Shown here: one piece after another, positions 35,490 through 43,648 of the stretch
How the letters are laid out: every line of letters begins with the position of its first letter
How positions within the stretch are numbered: the stretch's first letter is position 1
DNA from: Actinomycetota bacterium
GTDB lineage: Bacteria; Actinomycetota; Acidimicrobiia; Acidimicrobiales; Ilumatobacteraceae
Reading direction: 5' to 3'
DNA length: 64,000 nucleotides
NCBI GenBank assembly: GCA_016871355.1
Contig: VFZC01000001.1
Coordinates: 62,001 to 126,000 of the forward strand
Notes under the pieces: model-generated
What the model was told of the DNA's origin: nothing
Seen by the model: the letters and a program-made list of their open reading frames with translations, nothing else
The model's database searches: none
Program-made: the position numbers and the translations under genes

Positions 35490-35725
35490 CAGACCTTCAC
35501 CCCGCGGGCCCGCAGCTCGGCAACGACCGACTCGATACCCCGGCGATCGATCGTCTTGATCGCCCTCGTCGACAGGGTGAGCCGGACCCAGCGGCGCTCG
35601 CTCGGCAGGTAGTACCGCTTCCGTTGGATGTTCGCATCCCACCGGCGGTTGGTGCGGCGATGTGAGTGAGACACCGATTTTCCGAAACCGGGCTTGGTCC
35701 CGAAGAGCTGACAGACGTTCGACAT
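35489..35725 (-). CDS. rpmB: ribosomal protein L28, zinc-independent form
   Basis: 78 aa, opening [20 protein letters not shown], then [20 protein letters not shown] and [19 protein letters not shown], the L28 fold. Only one Cys is present, so the zinc-binding Cys quartet of C-plus L28 is lacking. It is transcribed divergently from rpmE2 with a 47-bp gap that contains the Zur box. Confidence 0.95.
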   Translation of the reverse strand: MSNVCQLFGTKPGFGKSVSHSHRRTNRRWDANIQRKRYYLPSERRWVRLTLSTRAIKTIDRRGIESVVAELRARGVKV

Positions 35726-35734
35726 GGATTCGAG

Positions 35735-35763
35735 TGTATCGGAGTCGGAGTGATTCCGATACA
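35735..35763. promoter_or_regulatory. candidate Zur box between rpmB and rpmE2
   Basis: TCGGAGTGATTCCGA (35745-35759) fits TCGGA-N5-TCCGA; a second left half-site (TGTATCGGA, 35735-35743) forms a wider palindrome with TCCGATACA (35755-35763). The right arm runs into TACAAT, the -10 of rpmE2 7 nt before its ATG, so binding would block both divergent promoters. Confidence 0.7.
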
Positions 35764-35772
35764 ATCGGGACG

Positions 35773-36033
35773 ATGAAGCGAGATATCCACCCCGACTACC
35801 GCCCTGTCGTGTTCGAAGACGTGTCGATCGGCGAGCGTTGGCTGAGCGCCTCGACGGTACGAACCGACAAGACGGTCGAGTGGACCGATGGCAACACGTA
35901 CCCGCTGTTCACCGTCGAGATCTCGAACCTCACACATCCTTACTTCACCGGCCAGATGAAGATCTTCGACACCACAGGCCGGGTCGAGCGGTTCAACAAG
36001 CGATACGGCGCCCGGAAGGCCCCGAAGGTGTGA
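35773..36033 (+). CDS. rpmE2: ribosomal protein L31 type B (zinc-free)
   Basis: 86-aa YtiA-type L31: [40 protein letters not shown] and [20 protein letters not shown]. No cysteine, unlike the zinc form. It is known to displace zinc L31 on ribosomes when zinc is low. Its stop overlaps the GTG start of the next, CobW-like gene. Confidence 0.97.
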   Translation: MKRDIHPDYRPVVFEDVSIGERWLSASTVRTDKTVEWTDGNTYPLFTVEISNLTHPYFTGQMKIFDTTGRVERFNKRYGARKAPKV

Positions 36034-37040
36034 GCAACGACCTGCCTTGGGCCGACCGAGGGCTCACTCCGGTCACGGTGATCGCAGGAGGCCACGAAGC
36101 GGCCGTCTTGGCTGCGCGACTTGCGCTCGGCCTCCGTGACGGGGTCTGTCCCGAACAGGTCGCGGTGGTCGCCGAGGCGCCTGCACCGGAGTCCGTCGGC
36201 GAGATCGCCTGGTGCGTCGTGCGTCCTGTCGAGGGTGCGCGGACCGAGGGATGTGATTGCTGTCGCGTCCGTCTCGACCTCGTCGGTGCGATCCGGCTGG
36301 TGCTCGAACGACCGACTCCCCCGCAGCGTGTACTCGTGGTCGCTTCGGAGTCGAGCGACGTCTCGACGATCGCGCAGACCTTGCTCTCGGAACCGGCGAT
36401 GCAGCGTCTGGTCGATCTCGACGGCGTCGTGGTCACGGTCGATGCCGTGGCACAAGCGACACGCGTCGCGCTCGGCCTCCCGTTCGACGACGAGATGGGA
36501 TTGGCGAGGCTTGCGGTCGCCGACCGAGTGCTGGTCTCTCGCGCCGACGACGTGACGGACGACGCGCTCGGAACGGTCATGCGTTCGCTGCGCACGATCA
36601 ACCGGTTCGGCTTCATCGCAGCACCGGCTCTGAGTCCGATCGACATGAGCGCGATCGTCGATCTGCGAGCGTGGCACGGCGCACCACCGCTCGGCTCGGA
36701 TCGGATGGTCGAGCCCGTCGTGGTTGCCGATGGCACTCGGTGGCCGGTCACGGTACGTTGCGAGATGGACGGCTTCTGCGATGCCGACGCGGTCGACGGG
36801 TGGTTCGATCACTTGATCGCGCAGCACGGTTCGCGGATCCTGAGGCTCCAGGGTGCGGTGGCCGTCGTCGGACACGAGCACCGGGTCTGCTGTCGCGGTG
36901 TTCGCAGCTTCGCGATCAGTCACTCCGAGACGGAGCATCGTGCCGACGAGCGCTCGCCGCTGAGCATCGTCGCAGTGGTGGGTTACGGCCTCGACGCCGA
37001 CGCCGTACGCGCCGAGTTCGAAGCCACCCGCGCACGCTGA
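36030..37040 (+). CDS. degenerate CobW/COG0523-like protein without a P-loop
   Basis: 336 aa, aligning with CobW GTPases but with key losses. In place of GFLGxGKT the N-terminus reads VTVIAGGHEAAVLAARLALG, so no Lys/Thr for phosphate and Mg. The metal-motif CxCC survives as EGCDCCRVRLDL, and the CobW C-terminal domain is present (ADAVDGWFDHLIAQHGSRIL; AVVGHEHRVCCRGV). In intact CobW proteins the CxCC binds zinc and GTP hydrolysis drives release. This one may be a GTP-independent zinc carrier or partner of the intact CobW at 44724. GTG start, overlapping rpmE2. Confidence 0.7.
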   Translation: MSNDLPWADRGLTPVTVIAGGHEAAVLAARLALGLRDGVCPEQVAVVAEAPAPESVGEIAWCVVRPVEGARTEGCDCCRVRLDLVGAIRLVLERPTPPQRVLVVASESSDVSTIAQTLLSEPAMQRLVDLDGVVVTVDAVAQATRVALGLPFDDEMGLARLAVADRVLVSRADDVTDDALGTVMRSLRTINRFGFIAAPALSPIDMSAIVDLRAWHGAPPLGSDRMVEPVVVADGTRWPVTVRCEMDGFCDADAVDGWFDHLIAQHGSRILRLQGAVAVVGHEHRVCCRGVRSFAISHSETEHRADERSPLSIVAVVGYGLDADAVRAEFEATRAR

Positions 37041-37098
37041 TCCGCATGATGACTCTCAACCGGGCCGGACGCGGCATCGACCCGAGCGTCTGATCGAC

Positions 37099-38088
37099 AT
37101 GGACGTCGTGACGAGCGTGGAGATCGTCTGGCGTCACTCGATGCCGGATGCAGCCAGACACCTCGCCTGGACCGATCTCGGTCTTGTCATCGCCCGCGAC
37201 GACGGGCACATCGTCCTCGTCGACGACTCGACGGCGGGTGTTCGACACGTGCTCGACGTCAGCGCTCCGCCGACGGCGCTCGCCGCCGCCGGCGAGGCCA
37301 TGGTCGTCGGAGGCCTCGACGGCAGCCTCACGCACCTCGCACGTGGCGTCCGCACCTCCTGGCACGTCGCAGAACCGATCGTTGCAGCTGCATGCGTGCG
37401 TGGAACCGTGATCGTCGGCCACGGGACCTCTGCGCGCGCCGTCGTACCGCATCCGATCGACGCGCTCGAAGGCGGCGTCGGTTCGGTCACGGCGATCGGG
37501 TGCGCCGCCGGGCGGCTGGCAGTGATCGGCGGCACCACCGGTCTCGCATGGGTCGACACCGGCCTCCTCGTCGTGGACGGTCGGATCGACCTGCCGACGA
37601 TCGTGTCGGTGGCACACGATCCTCGAGAACGTGTGGTGGCATGTGGCGACCTCGGCGGCTCCATCCATGTGCTCCGACCGGGGACCGGTGAGGCGAACGA
37701 GCTCACCGGTTATCCCGATCGTGTCGACCTGATCGCGTTTGCGGCGAGTGGCCGTGCCCTGTGCGCCTGCGCGTCGGACGAGATGACAGTGTGGCCGGTC
37801 GACGACGACGGCGGGGTCGAGGAACCCGAACCACGTCGGCTCGTCGGACACGACGAGCCGATCACCGCCCTCGCTGCGAGCGAGGTCGACGACCTCGTCG
37901 TGACAGGCGATGCGTCAGGTCTCGTGCGCGTCTGGGCGCCGCTGCTGCTCGACCGTCCGGTAGCGACGCTGCGGACCGAAGGCGTGGTCCTTGCGATCTC
38001 CTGGCGTCCCGACGGGCGCGGCGTCGCGATCAGCTCGTCATCGGGGACGCTGCTGTTCGCCGACGTACGGCCCGGCGCCGTCGCGTGA
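37099..38088 (+). CDS. WD40-type beta-propeller protein 1
   Basis: 329 aa, no enzyme motif. Repeating strands such as VVGGLDGSLTHLARGV, VVACGDLGGSIHVLRPG, LVVTGDASGLVRVWAPL and WRPDGRGVAISSSSGTLLFAD mark a WD40-like propeller of about seven blades, cytosolic, without a signal peptide. It follows the degenerate CobW by 58 bp. A second WD40 gene precedes the active CobW, so these propellers may scaffold CobW-client complexes. Function unknown. Confidence 0.75.
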   Translation: MDVVTSVEIVWRHSMPDAARHLAWTDLGLVIARDDGHIVLVDDSTAGVRHVLDVSAPPTALAAAGEAMVVGGLDGSLTHLARGVRTSWHVAEPIVAAACVRGTVIVGHGTSARAVVPHPIDALEGGVGSVTAIGCAAGRLAVIGGTTGLAWVDTGLLVVDGRIDLPTIVSVAHDPRERVVACGDLGGSIHVLRPGTGEANELTGYPDRVDLIAFAASGRALCACASDEMTVWPVDDDGGVEEPEPRRLVGHDEPITALAASEVDDLVVTGDASGLVRVWAPLLLDRPVATLRTEGVVLAISWRPDGRGVAISSSSGTLLFADVRPGAVA

Positions 38089-38132
38089 TCCGCGCTGAGC
38101 GCCCGCGCGCCGTGCGGGTGGCCGACGTCCGC

Positions 38133-38972
38133 TCAGCTCGAGGTGAGCGGACGCGTCCCGACGTGCAGCGTCCGCGCTGCGAGGACGAAGACGTCGGGCC
38201 GGTGGTGCACGCTGTCGGAGCGGGAACGCTGCGTCGGTGTCGATCAGGGTGAGGTGGCCATGTGGCCCGACGCTCGCCGACAACGACGCGGCGAATCCTC
38301 CGGCGCCCGACCCGATGTCGGCGATCCGGCTGCCAGGTGCGAGATCGAGCCACGCTGCCATCTCGTCGTGGACACCTCGCCACGCCGTATCCGCCCGGGC
38401 CAGCTGATCGGCCATCGCCGACCAGTCGAACCCGTCGTGGCTGTGGCCGCCGTCGTGGCTGCCGGCGTGGTTGCGGTGGCCGGTCCCGGGGCCCGGCGTG
38501 AGTCGGCGACGGCGCCAGACGGTGGCAAGCCGGTGATCGTCGTGTGGCTCGGCGTGCGTTCGGGCGAAGCCGTGCCGACGTAAGAACCGAGCCGCGTCGA
38601 CATTCGCGGCGATGTGCTCCACGAGGAGTTGCTCGGTACCTGCGGGGAGCGCGACCACGAGGTGCTCCACGAGCGCCGCACCCACTCCGGTCGATCGTCG
38701 CGCCGGGTGAACGTAGAGCTTCCAGAGCACCGGAACGCCGTCGAGGTCACCGAGGTGCGCGAGTCCGATCACCTCATCGTCGTCGGTCGCGATGGTGACG
38801 CGCCCCACGGCGATGTCGGGGTCGAGCGCCGATCCCCACCACGAGTTCAGGAGACCGGCGGCGTACTCGCTCCCAACGGGGGCGAATAGGTGTCGGGGAT
38901 CACTACCGTGGCGAAGGCGTCGATGGCCGGTCGGTCCGTGGCGGTGGCTCGTCGGATGTGCGTCTCGGTTAT
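38133..38972 (-). pseudogene. GNAT acetyltransferase-methyltransferase fusion, decayed
   Basis: A broken gene in the wake of the VWA gene (13-bp gap). Its N-terminus reads in one frame (ETHIRRATATDRPAIDAFAT, then VVIPDTYS) with ATA where a start would be; near 38858 it moves frame (EYAAGLLNSWWGSALDPDIA, then the GNAT core LWKLYVHPARRSTGVGAALV). A His-rich linker leads to a methyltransferase start (IADIGSGAGGFAASLSASVG), which ends abruptly after LIDTDAA; the last residues (HHRPDVFVLAARTLHVGTRP) return to the first frame and a TGA at 38133. The second half of the methyltransferase is deleted. Confidence 0.7.
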
Positions 38973-38985
38973 GGGTTCGTGAGTC

Positions 38986-40221
38986 CTACGGCGATGGGGT
39001 TGGCGATGGGGTTGGCGATTCGGATGTGAGTACGGCGACGACGTCGGCGACCGTCCTCAGTTGCGATGCCGATGTGACTCGCTCGGCGTAGCCCTGCATC
39101 TCGGCGAACCCGAGCGGCCACGCGCCGACCGGTTCTGGTGTGCACCAGTGCAGGCCGGCCGCGCGGCGCATCCACCGTTCGACGACCTCGAAGCCGGGGT
39201 CGGCACCATTGCTGCGGCCGTCACCGAAGACGATCACGGTCGTCACCCGCCCGATCCGTGTCCCAGCTCGTTCGTCGATGGCACGCAGCGCCGCCCCGTA
39301 GTCCGACGCAGCACCGATGTCGACCACTCCCCCGTCGAGCAGCACGTCGACGGCGACGTCGGGCGCCGATCGGCGGACGATGGACGTCGCGTCAACGGGG
39401 CGATCGACGAAGGCGATCAGCCTGACTCCACGGCTGCATCGCGTGAGTGCGTCCGCTGTGTGCAGTGCGAGCACTGCAGTCGGGCGCACCGAGATGCTCA
39501 CGTCGGCGAGCACCACCACCCGTGGCGCGACCCGTATCCGACCGCGGCGGCGGAGCATCATCGGCACGCCGGACGAGCGCTGCGCGGCCCGCATGGTGGC
39601 GCGCACGTCGAGGCGGCCCAAGCGCGATGGACCCCACCGACGCGCGTCGTGCCGGTGGCGATGAACGAAGGTTCGAGCGGCTCGTTCGACCTGGCGGCGT
39701 TCCGACGGAGAGATCTCGGACCTCTCCCGTGCCTGCAGCGACGGTCGGAGACGGTGCCATCGGCGGTCGTCACCGGCGCGCTCGCCGGCATCGGCGAGAT
39801 CGACGCCGTCGAGCCCGATGCTCTGACCGGTGTCGGAGCCCTCTGCGCGCTGTGCCAGGCCCTGCTCCATGCTCTCCGCGCGCTGGTCCTCGACCGAGAT
39901 CCGCTCGGCGAGGTCGGGCAGCTGCCCGATCACCGGTGCCGAGCCATCGAAGCCGACGTCCGATGACACGTCAGACGACCTCGGTTCGGCCGGGTCGAGA
40001 TGTGAGAGCTCGTCGAGGAGCGCACCGAGCTCGTCATCGAACACGGCGTCGTTGCCCGCATGCTTGACCAGCGTCGCCCGCAGCGCCGCGGTCGCCCGTT
40101 GTCGGTCGTGCCAACCGATCAGCGCGACACAGCGATGGGCGTCGATCACCTCGGCGACCGAGATCGGCAGACCGCGCGCCCGGAGCCGCCCGGCGAGGCG
40201 CACGATCAGCTGGTCGCTCAC
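38986..40221 (-). CDS. CoxE-like VWA-domain protein
   Basis: 411 aa. The C-terminal VWA domain has the MIDAS start VVVLADVSISVRPTAVLA (D-x-S-x-S), RLIAFVDRPVD and VIVFGDGRSNG with the later metal Asp; the N-terminal 150 aa are helical with an acidic linker. CoxE/NorD/CbbO-type VWA proteins pair with MoxR AAA ATPases to insert or activate metal centres. It overlaps the moxR stop by 4 bp (GTGA), third in the operon mno-moxR-vwa. The C-terminal tail SPTPSPTPSP comes from a short DNA repeat (GGCGATGGGGTT twice). Confidence 0.85.
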   Translation of the reverse strand: MSDQLIVRLAGRLRARGLPISVAEVIDAHRCVALIGWHDRQRATAALRATLVKHAGNDAVFDDELGALLDELSHLDPAEPRSSDVSSDVGFDGSAPVIGQLPDLAERISVEDQRAESMEQGLAQRAEGSDTGQSIGLDGVDLADAGERAGDDRRWHRLRPSLQARERSEISPSERRQVERAARTFVHRHRHDARRWGPSRLGRLDVRATMRAAQRSSGVPMMLRRRGRIRVAPRVVVLADVSISVRPTAVLALHTADALTRCSRGVRLIAFVDRPVDATSIVRRSAPDVAVDVLLDGGVVDIGAASDYGAALRAIDERAGTRIGRVTTVIVFGDGRSNGADPGFEVVERWMRRAAGLHWCTPEPVGAWPLGFAEMQGYAERVTSASQLRTVADVVAVLTSESPTPSPTPSP

Positions 40222-41174
40222 GGGCTGACGAGCAACGATTCGACGCGCGGGCCGACCAGCGCCTCATCGGCCGCGTGCTTGACCACGAGTCCGAGCGTGG
40301 CGCGAACGAGTTCAGGATCGAGTGCGGTGGCGTTCAGCAACGCAAGTGCTCGCGCCCAGTCGAGTGTCTCGCTCACACCCGGCGGTTTGCGGAGCCCGAG
40401 CGAGCGGAGTCCGGTGAGGAACGCCACCACCGATGCTCGCAGCGCTGCTGTGAGGTGCGGGACGTGGGTGGCGATGATCGCCGACTCGCGTTCGCGGGTC
40501 GGGTGGTCGAAGCCGATCCGCAGGCAGCGTCGCCGCAGCGCGTCGGACAGGTCACGCGTGTCGTTGCTGGTGATCACAGCGAGGATCGGCGACGAGGCAC
40601 GGATGGTTCCGAGCTCCGGGATCGTCACCTGACCCTCGCCGAGCACCTCGAGCAGCAGCGCCTCGAACGACTCGTCGGAGCGATCGACCTCGTCGACGAG
40701 CAAGACGACCGGCGTGGACGAGCGTACGGCCGCCAGCAGAGGACGCTCGACCAAGAATCGCTCCGAGAAGAACAGGTCTTCGAGGTGAGCGGTGGCGTCG
40801 ATCGCCTCGTCGATCGAGCCGTCGAGTTCGCTGTCGATACGTGGTCGCATCAGCTGGACCGCGAGCATCTGACGCCCGTAGTCCCACTCGTACAGCGATC
40901 TCGCCTCGTCGAGCTCCTCGTGACACTGCAACCGGATGAGGCGCCGTCCGAGCGACGCGGCGAGCGAGATCGCGAGCTGGGTCTTGCCCGTTCCGGGAGG
41001 TCCCTCTGCGAGGATCGGTCGGTTGAGTGAGAGGGCCAACGCGGCCACCGTCGCCGTCGAATCATCGGCCAGGTAGCCGCGATCGGCGAGCAGCAACCGA
41101 ATGCTGTCGATGTCGAGCGGCGCGGAGACCCCGACGTCTGCTGCTGGATCTCGATCGAGGCCTTCGGCGCTCAC
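40218..41174 (-). CDS. MoxR-family AAA+ ATPase
   Basis: 318-aa AAA+ protein of the MoxR/CoxD/NorQ branch. Walker A GPPGTGKTQLAISLAASLGR, ELDEARSLYEWDYGRQML (the family's pre-sensor insert), Walker B VVLLVDEVDRSDESFE, sensor 1 VITSNDTRDLSDALRRRCL with the arginine finger. MoxR proteins work with VWA partners as metal-cofactor chaperones. It overlaps mno upstream and the VWA gene downstream by 4 bp each, so all three are translated together. Confidence 0.93.
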   Translation of the reverse strand: MSAEGLDRDPAADVGVSAPLDIDSIRLLLADRGYLADDSTATVAALALSLNRPILAEGPPGTGKTQLAISLAASLGRRLIRLQCHEELDEARSLYEWDYGRQMLAVQLMRPRIDSELDGSIDEAIDATAHLEDLFFSERFLVERPLLAAVRSSTPVVLLVDEVDRSDESFEALLLEVLGEGQVTIPELGTIRASSPILAVITSNDTRDLSDALRRRCLRIGFDHPTRERESAIIATHVPHLTAALRASVVAFLTGLRSLGLRKPPGVSETLDWARALALLNATALDPELVRATLGLVVKHAADEALVGPRVESLLVSP

Positions 41175-42439
41175 CTGCTGCCGACCATCGACGCCTTCAC
41201 GAGGGCCGACATCGAGTCGAGGGTGAGCGCGCGCGGATTCGTGACGGTGCAGACATCACCGAGTGCGTGAAGGGCGATGCGAGCGCAGTCGGCGTCGTCA
41301 CCGACGATCGTGGCCGCGTGTGCGTAGCGGCCTTCGCCGATTCGACTCTTGCTGTAGCGCGGGAGGTCGTTGAGCGAGGTGAAGTTGTGGGGAATGCCGA
41401 CGTCGTCGGCCAGCCGCCGCGTCGCCATGAGCGCCGCATCGGCGGCCTGGACATCGCTCATCCCTCGCGTGTCGACGCCCATCGCCTGGGCGATGCGGGC
41501 GAACTTCCGGTATGCCATCGGTAGGTTCGCCTCCCAGACGGGGAACGTCGCGATCGCGTTGCCGAGGCCGTGGTGGGTGTCGTAGTGGGCGCTCGTGGCG
41601 TGGCTGATCGAGTGCACCGCATCGAGCCCTGCCGAGTTGAAGGCCTGGCCTGCGATGTACTGGGCGTACATCATCCCTTCGCGAGCGACCGCGTCGTAGC
41701 CGTTGCCGACCGCCGGGCGCAGGTGGGTGGTGAGCAACTCGATCGCCTGGAGCGCCTGACCGTGAGAAGGAGTCATCTCGAGAACCGACACATACGCGCC
41801 GACGGCGTGTGCGAGCACGTCGAATCCACAGAAGGCCGTGAGATCACTTGGCATGCTGTAGAACAGCACCGGATCGTCGATCGCCATCGTCGGTGCCACT
41901 GCGTGGGCGAAGCTCGCGAACTTGTGGGGCTTGTCCGGGTCGGTGGTGGTGTCGGTGATCACGAACGCGAAGCTCGTCTCGGATCCCGTGCCCGCCGTTG
42001 TCGACACGGCGATGTGTGGCGGCAGGACGGGATTCTCGAGTGCGAGCGGCCCCTTGAAGTCGGTGATCAGTCGGCCATCGTGCGCAGCGACGACGCGCGT
42101 CGCCTTGGTGCAGTCGTGCGACGAGCCGCCACCGAGCGAGATGAACGAGTCGCATCGTTCCGACCGGAACACGGCGTGAGCCGCCATCACATCGCTGTCT
42201 TTCGGGTTGGACTGCACCCGATCGAAGACGATCACCTCCACACCGGCCGCTTCCACCTGCGCTCGGATCTCCTCCACGATGCCGGTGCCGCGGAGCCCTG
42301 TCGTCATCAGCAGCGTGCGTCGGAAGCCGAGCTCGGATGCCGACGCGCCGATCATCTCGTGGGCGCCTGGGCCGAGCAGCGCCGGCGGCACCGGGTGGAA
42401 GTTCTTGATCGGGAAGATGTGGAGGCGACCGACGTCCAT
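41171..42439 (-). CDS. mno: nicotinoprotein methanol dehydrogenase (Mno/Mdo-like, Fe-ADH superfamily)
   Basis: 422 aa, the size of actinobacterial NDMA-dependent methanol dehydrogenases, and with their long diagnostic start: FPIKNFHPVPPALLGPGAHE, RRTLLMTTGLRGTGIVEEI, then NPKDSDVMAAH. NAD-binding GGGSSHDCTKATRVV and the metal ligands in GFDVLAHAVGAY and HSISHATSAHYDTHHGLGNA are present. These enzymes hold NADH tightly and in mycobacteria need mycofactocin-type electron carriers. ATG 42439 is used. It heads the operon with moxR and vwa; a near-perfect Zur palindrome stands 48 bp upstream. Methanol, formaldehyde or a longer alcohol could be the substrate. Confidence 0.85.
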   Translation of the reverse strand: MDVGRLHIFPIKNFHPVPPALLGPGAHEMIGASASELGFRRTLLMTTGLRGTGIVEEIRAQVEAAGVEVIVFDRVQSNPKDSDVMAAHAVFRSERCDSFISLGGGSSHDCTKATRVVAAHDGRLITDFKGPLALENPVLPPHIAVSTTAGTGSETSFAFVITDTTTDPDKPHKFASFAHAVAPTMAIDDPVLFYSMPSDLTAFCGFDVLAHAVGAYVSVLEMTPSHGQALQAIELLTTHLRPAVGNGYDAVAREGMMYAQYIAGQAFNSAGLDAVHSISHATSAHYDTHHGLGNAIATFPVWEANLPMAYRKFARIAQAMGVDTRGMSDVQAADAALMATRRLADDVGIPHNFTSLNDLPRYSKSRIGEGRYAHAATIVGDDADCARIALHALGDVCTVTNPRALTLDSMSALVKASMVGSR

Positions 42440-42486
42440 GAGAGCCCTCTCGTTCGACGATGACCACTCCGGCCATCGCAAATGTA

Positions 42487-42501
42487 TCGTAATAGATCCG
42501 A
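42487..42501. promoter_or_regulatory. candidate Zur box upstream of mno-moxR-vwa
   Basis: TCGTAATAGATCCGA matches TCGGA-N5-TCCGA with one mismatch, and ATCG/CGAT symmetry extends outward. It lies 48 bp before the mno ATG; on the coding strand TACGAT, a possible -10, lies inside it. Confidence 0.55.
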
Positions 42502-42526
42502 TTCCGTTTCGGTTCAACTCGCTGTG

Positions 42527-43010
42527 TCAGAACGAACTGAGGGCGTACATCGCCTCGGCACCCACCACCGCCCCGACGATCAGTTCGCCCGCTCGCCGGG
42601 CTCCGGCAAGGTTTCCGGCGGTCGGGCCGAGCTGCAGAGAGCCAATGCAGCGCGGTCGACGAGCACACCACGTCGACGTCGCCGATCGGTGCGCTCGCGA
42701 GCCAGCCGCCGTCAGCGACGTCGTGTTCGATGATCTCGGCGCGGCGCGGGCCGAACGTCGCGGTGGCCTGACGCGCCAGCTCGAGCAACACCGGATCGAT
42801 GTCCACACCGATGTACTTCGAACCGGGGAGACGCCGAAGCAATCGTTCGCCGATGGCCGCCGGCCCACAACACAGATCGACCGCGGTCGGACACGCGGTA
42901 CCAGCGAGTTCCGCGTGCCACTCCACGGCCGAGAGCAGCACGGCGAACCGCTCCTCACGTTGACCGATGTACATCTCCTGCTGGCGATCCCACGCCTCGA
43001 TCATGGACAT
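42527..43010 (-). pseudogene. methyltransferase gene with frameshift (island)
   Basis: From ATG 43010 the frame encodes a SAM methyltransferase N-terminus (MSMIEAWDRQQEMYIGQREE; TAVDLCCGPAAIGERLLRRL; VGVDIDPVLLELA-like; VVCSSTALHWLS). Near 42650 coding quality moves to another frame (NLAGARRAGELIVGAVVGAE, ending at 42527), which is too short for the rest of the fold. TAGGGT 6 nt before the ATG abuts Zur box A, so it was probably once Zur-controlled. Confidence 0.65.
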
Positions 43011-43021
43011 GACGCCACCCT

Positions 43022-43040
43022 AATCGGAATTGTTCCGATT
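43022..43040. promoter_or_regulatory. candidate Zur box A (mog / methyltransferase promoter)
   Basis: AATCGGAATTGTTCCGATT: 8-bp arms perfect around a 3-bp centre, the best copy of the island palindrome. It abuts the -10 of the leftward methyltransferase remnant. Confidence 0.75.
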
Positions 43041-43049
43041 TCAAAGATG

Positions 43050-43068
43050 AATCGGAACAATTCTGATT
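43050..43068. promoter_or_regulatory. candidate Zur box B (mog promoter)
   Basis: AATCGGAACAATTCTGATT, one mismatch from perfect symmetry, centred 28 bp from box A. It lies 29 bp before the mog GTG, over the expected -35 of that promoter (-10 TAGGCT at 43085-43090). Confidence 0.7.
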
Positions 43069-43096
43069 GAGCCGCCGGTCGGCGTAGGCTCCGGTC

Positions 43097-43648
43097 GTGG
43101 AACCTCGGGCGACATCGACCATCGCGCTGATCGGGATCGTCACGGTGTCCGACCGGGCAAGTCGTGGCGAGTACGACGACCGTGGAGGCCCGGCGATCGA
43201 TCGGTTCCTCGAAACACATCTGTCGTCGCAGTGGTCTGCGATTCGGCGACTCGTGCCCGACGAGGCACCTGAGATCGAGGCCTGCTTGCGAGAACTGTGC
43301 GACGAAGACGGATGCTGTCTCGTGATCACGACCGGTGGGACCGGGCCAGCCGCACGCGACGTGACGCCGGAGGCGACCGAGGCGGTGGCCGACAAGGTGC
43401 TACCAGGCTTCGGTGAGCTCATGCGGCAGGTATCGCTCGCCGCGGTGCCGACGGCGATCCTGTCCCGGCAGACCGCCGTCGTCCGTGGCACCTCGTTGAT
43501 CGTCAACCTGCCGGGGAAGCCGTCGGCGATCGACGACTGCCTCCGCGCGGTGTTGCCTGCGATCCCCTACTGCATCGATCTGATCGGCGGACCGCGCCTC
43601 GAGACCTGCGGCGGGATCACCGCGTTTCGTCCGGGTGGTTCGCCGTGA
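43097..43648 (+). CDS. mog: MogA/MoaB-family molybdopterin adenylyltransferase
   Basis: 183 aa. Adenylylates molybdopterin before molybdenum insertion. The family start IGIVTVSDRASRGEYDDRGG, the binding loop TTGGTGPAARDVTPEAT and the block VRGTSLIVNLPGKPSAIDDC are all present. Mog enzymes use Mg, not zinc, so its place behind two Zur boxes is odd. GTG start, with TAGGCT 6 nt upstream. The next gene overlaps by 4 bp (GTGA), making an operon mog-WD40-cobW. Confidence 0.88.
   Translation: MEPRATSTIALIGIVTVSDRASRGEYDDRGGPAIDRFLETHLSSQWSAIRRLVPDEAPEIEACLRELCDEDGCCLVITTGGTGPAARDVTPEATEAVADKVLPGFGELMRQVSLAAVPTAILSRQTAVVRGTSLIVNLPGKPSAIDDCLRAVLPAIPYCIDLIGGPRLETCGGITAFRPGGSP

Noticed and set aside
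35838-37040. Long track start for the degenerate CobW
   Set aside because: The first 64 codons are antisense-like shadow of rpmE2; GTG 36030 overlapping the L31 stop fits better.
41844-43010. 388-aa ORF as one methyltransferase fused to downstream sequence
   Set aside because: After about residue 120 it is an off-frame shadow of mno; coding quality moves frame and ends at 42527.
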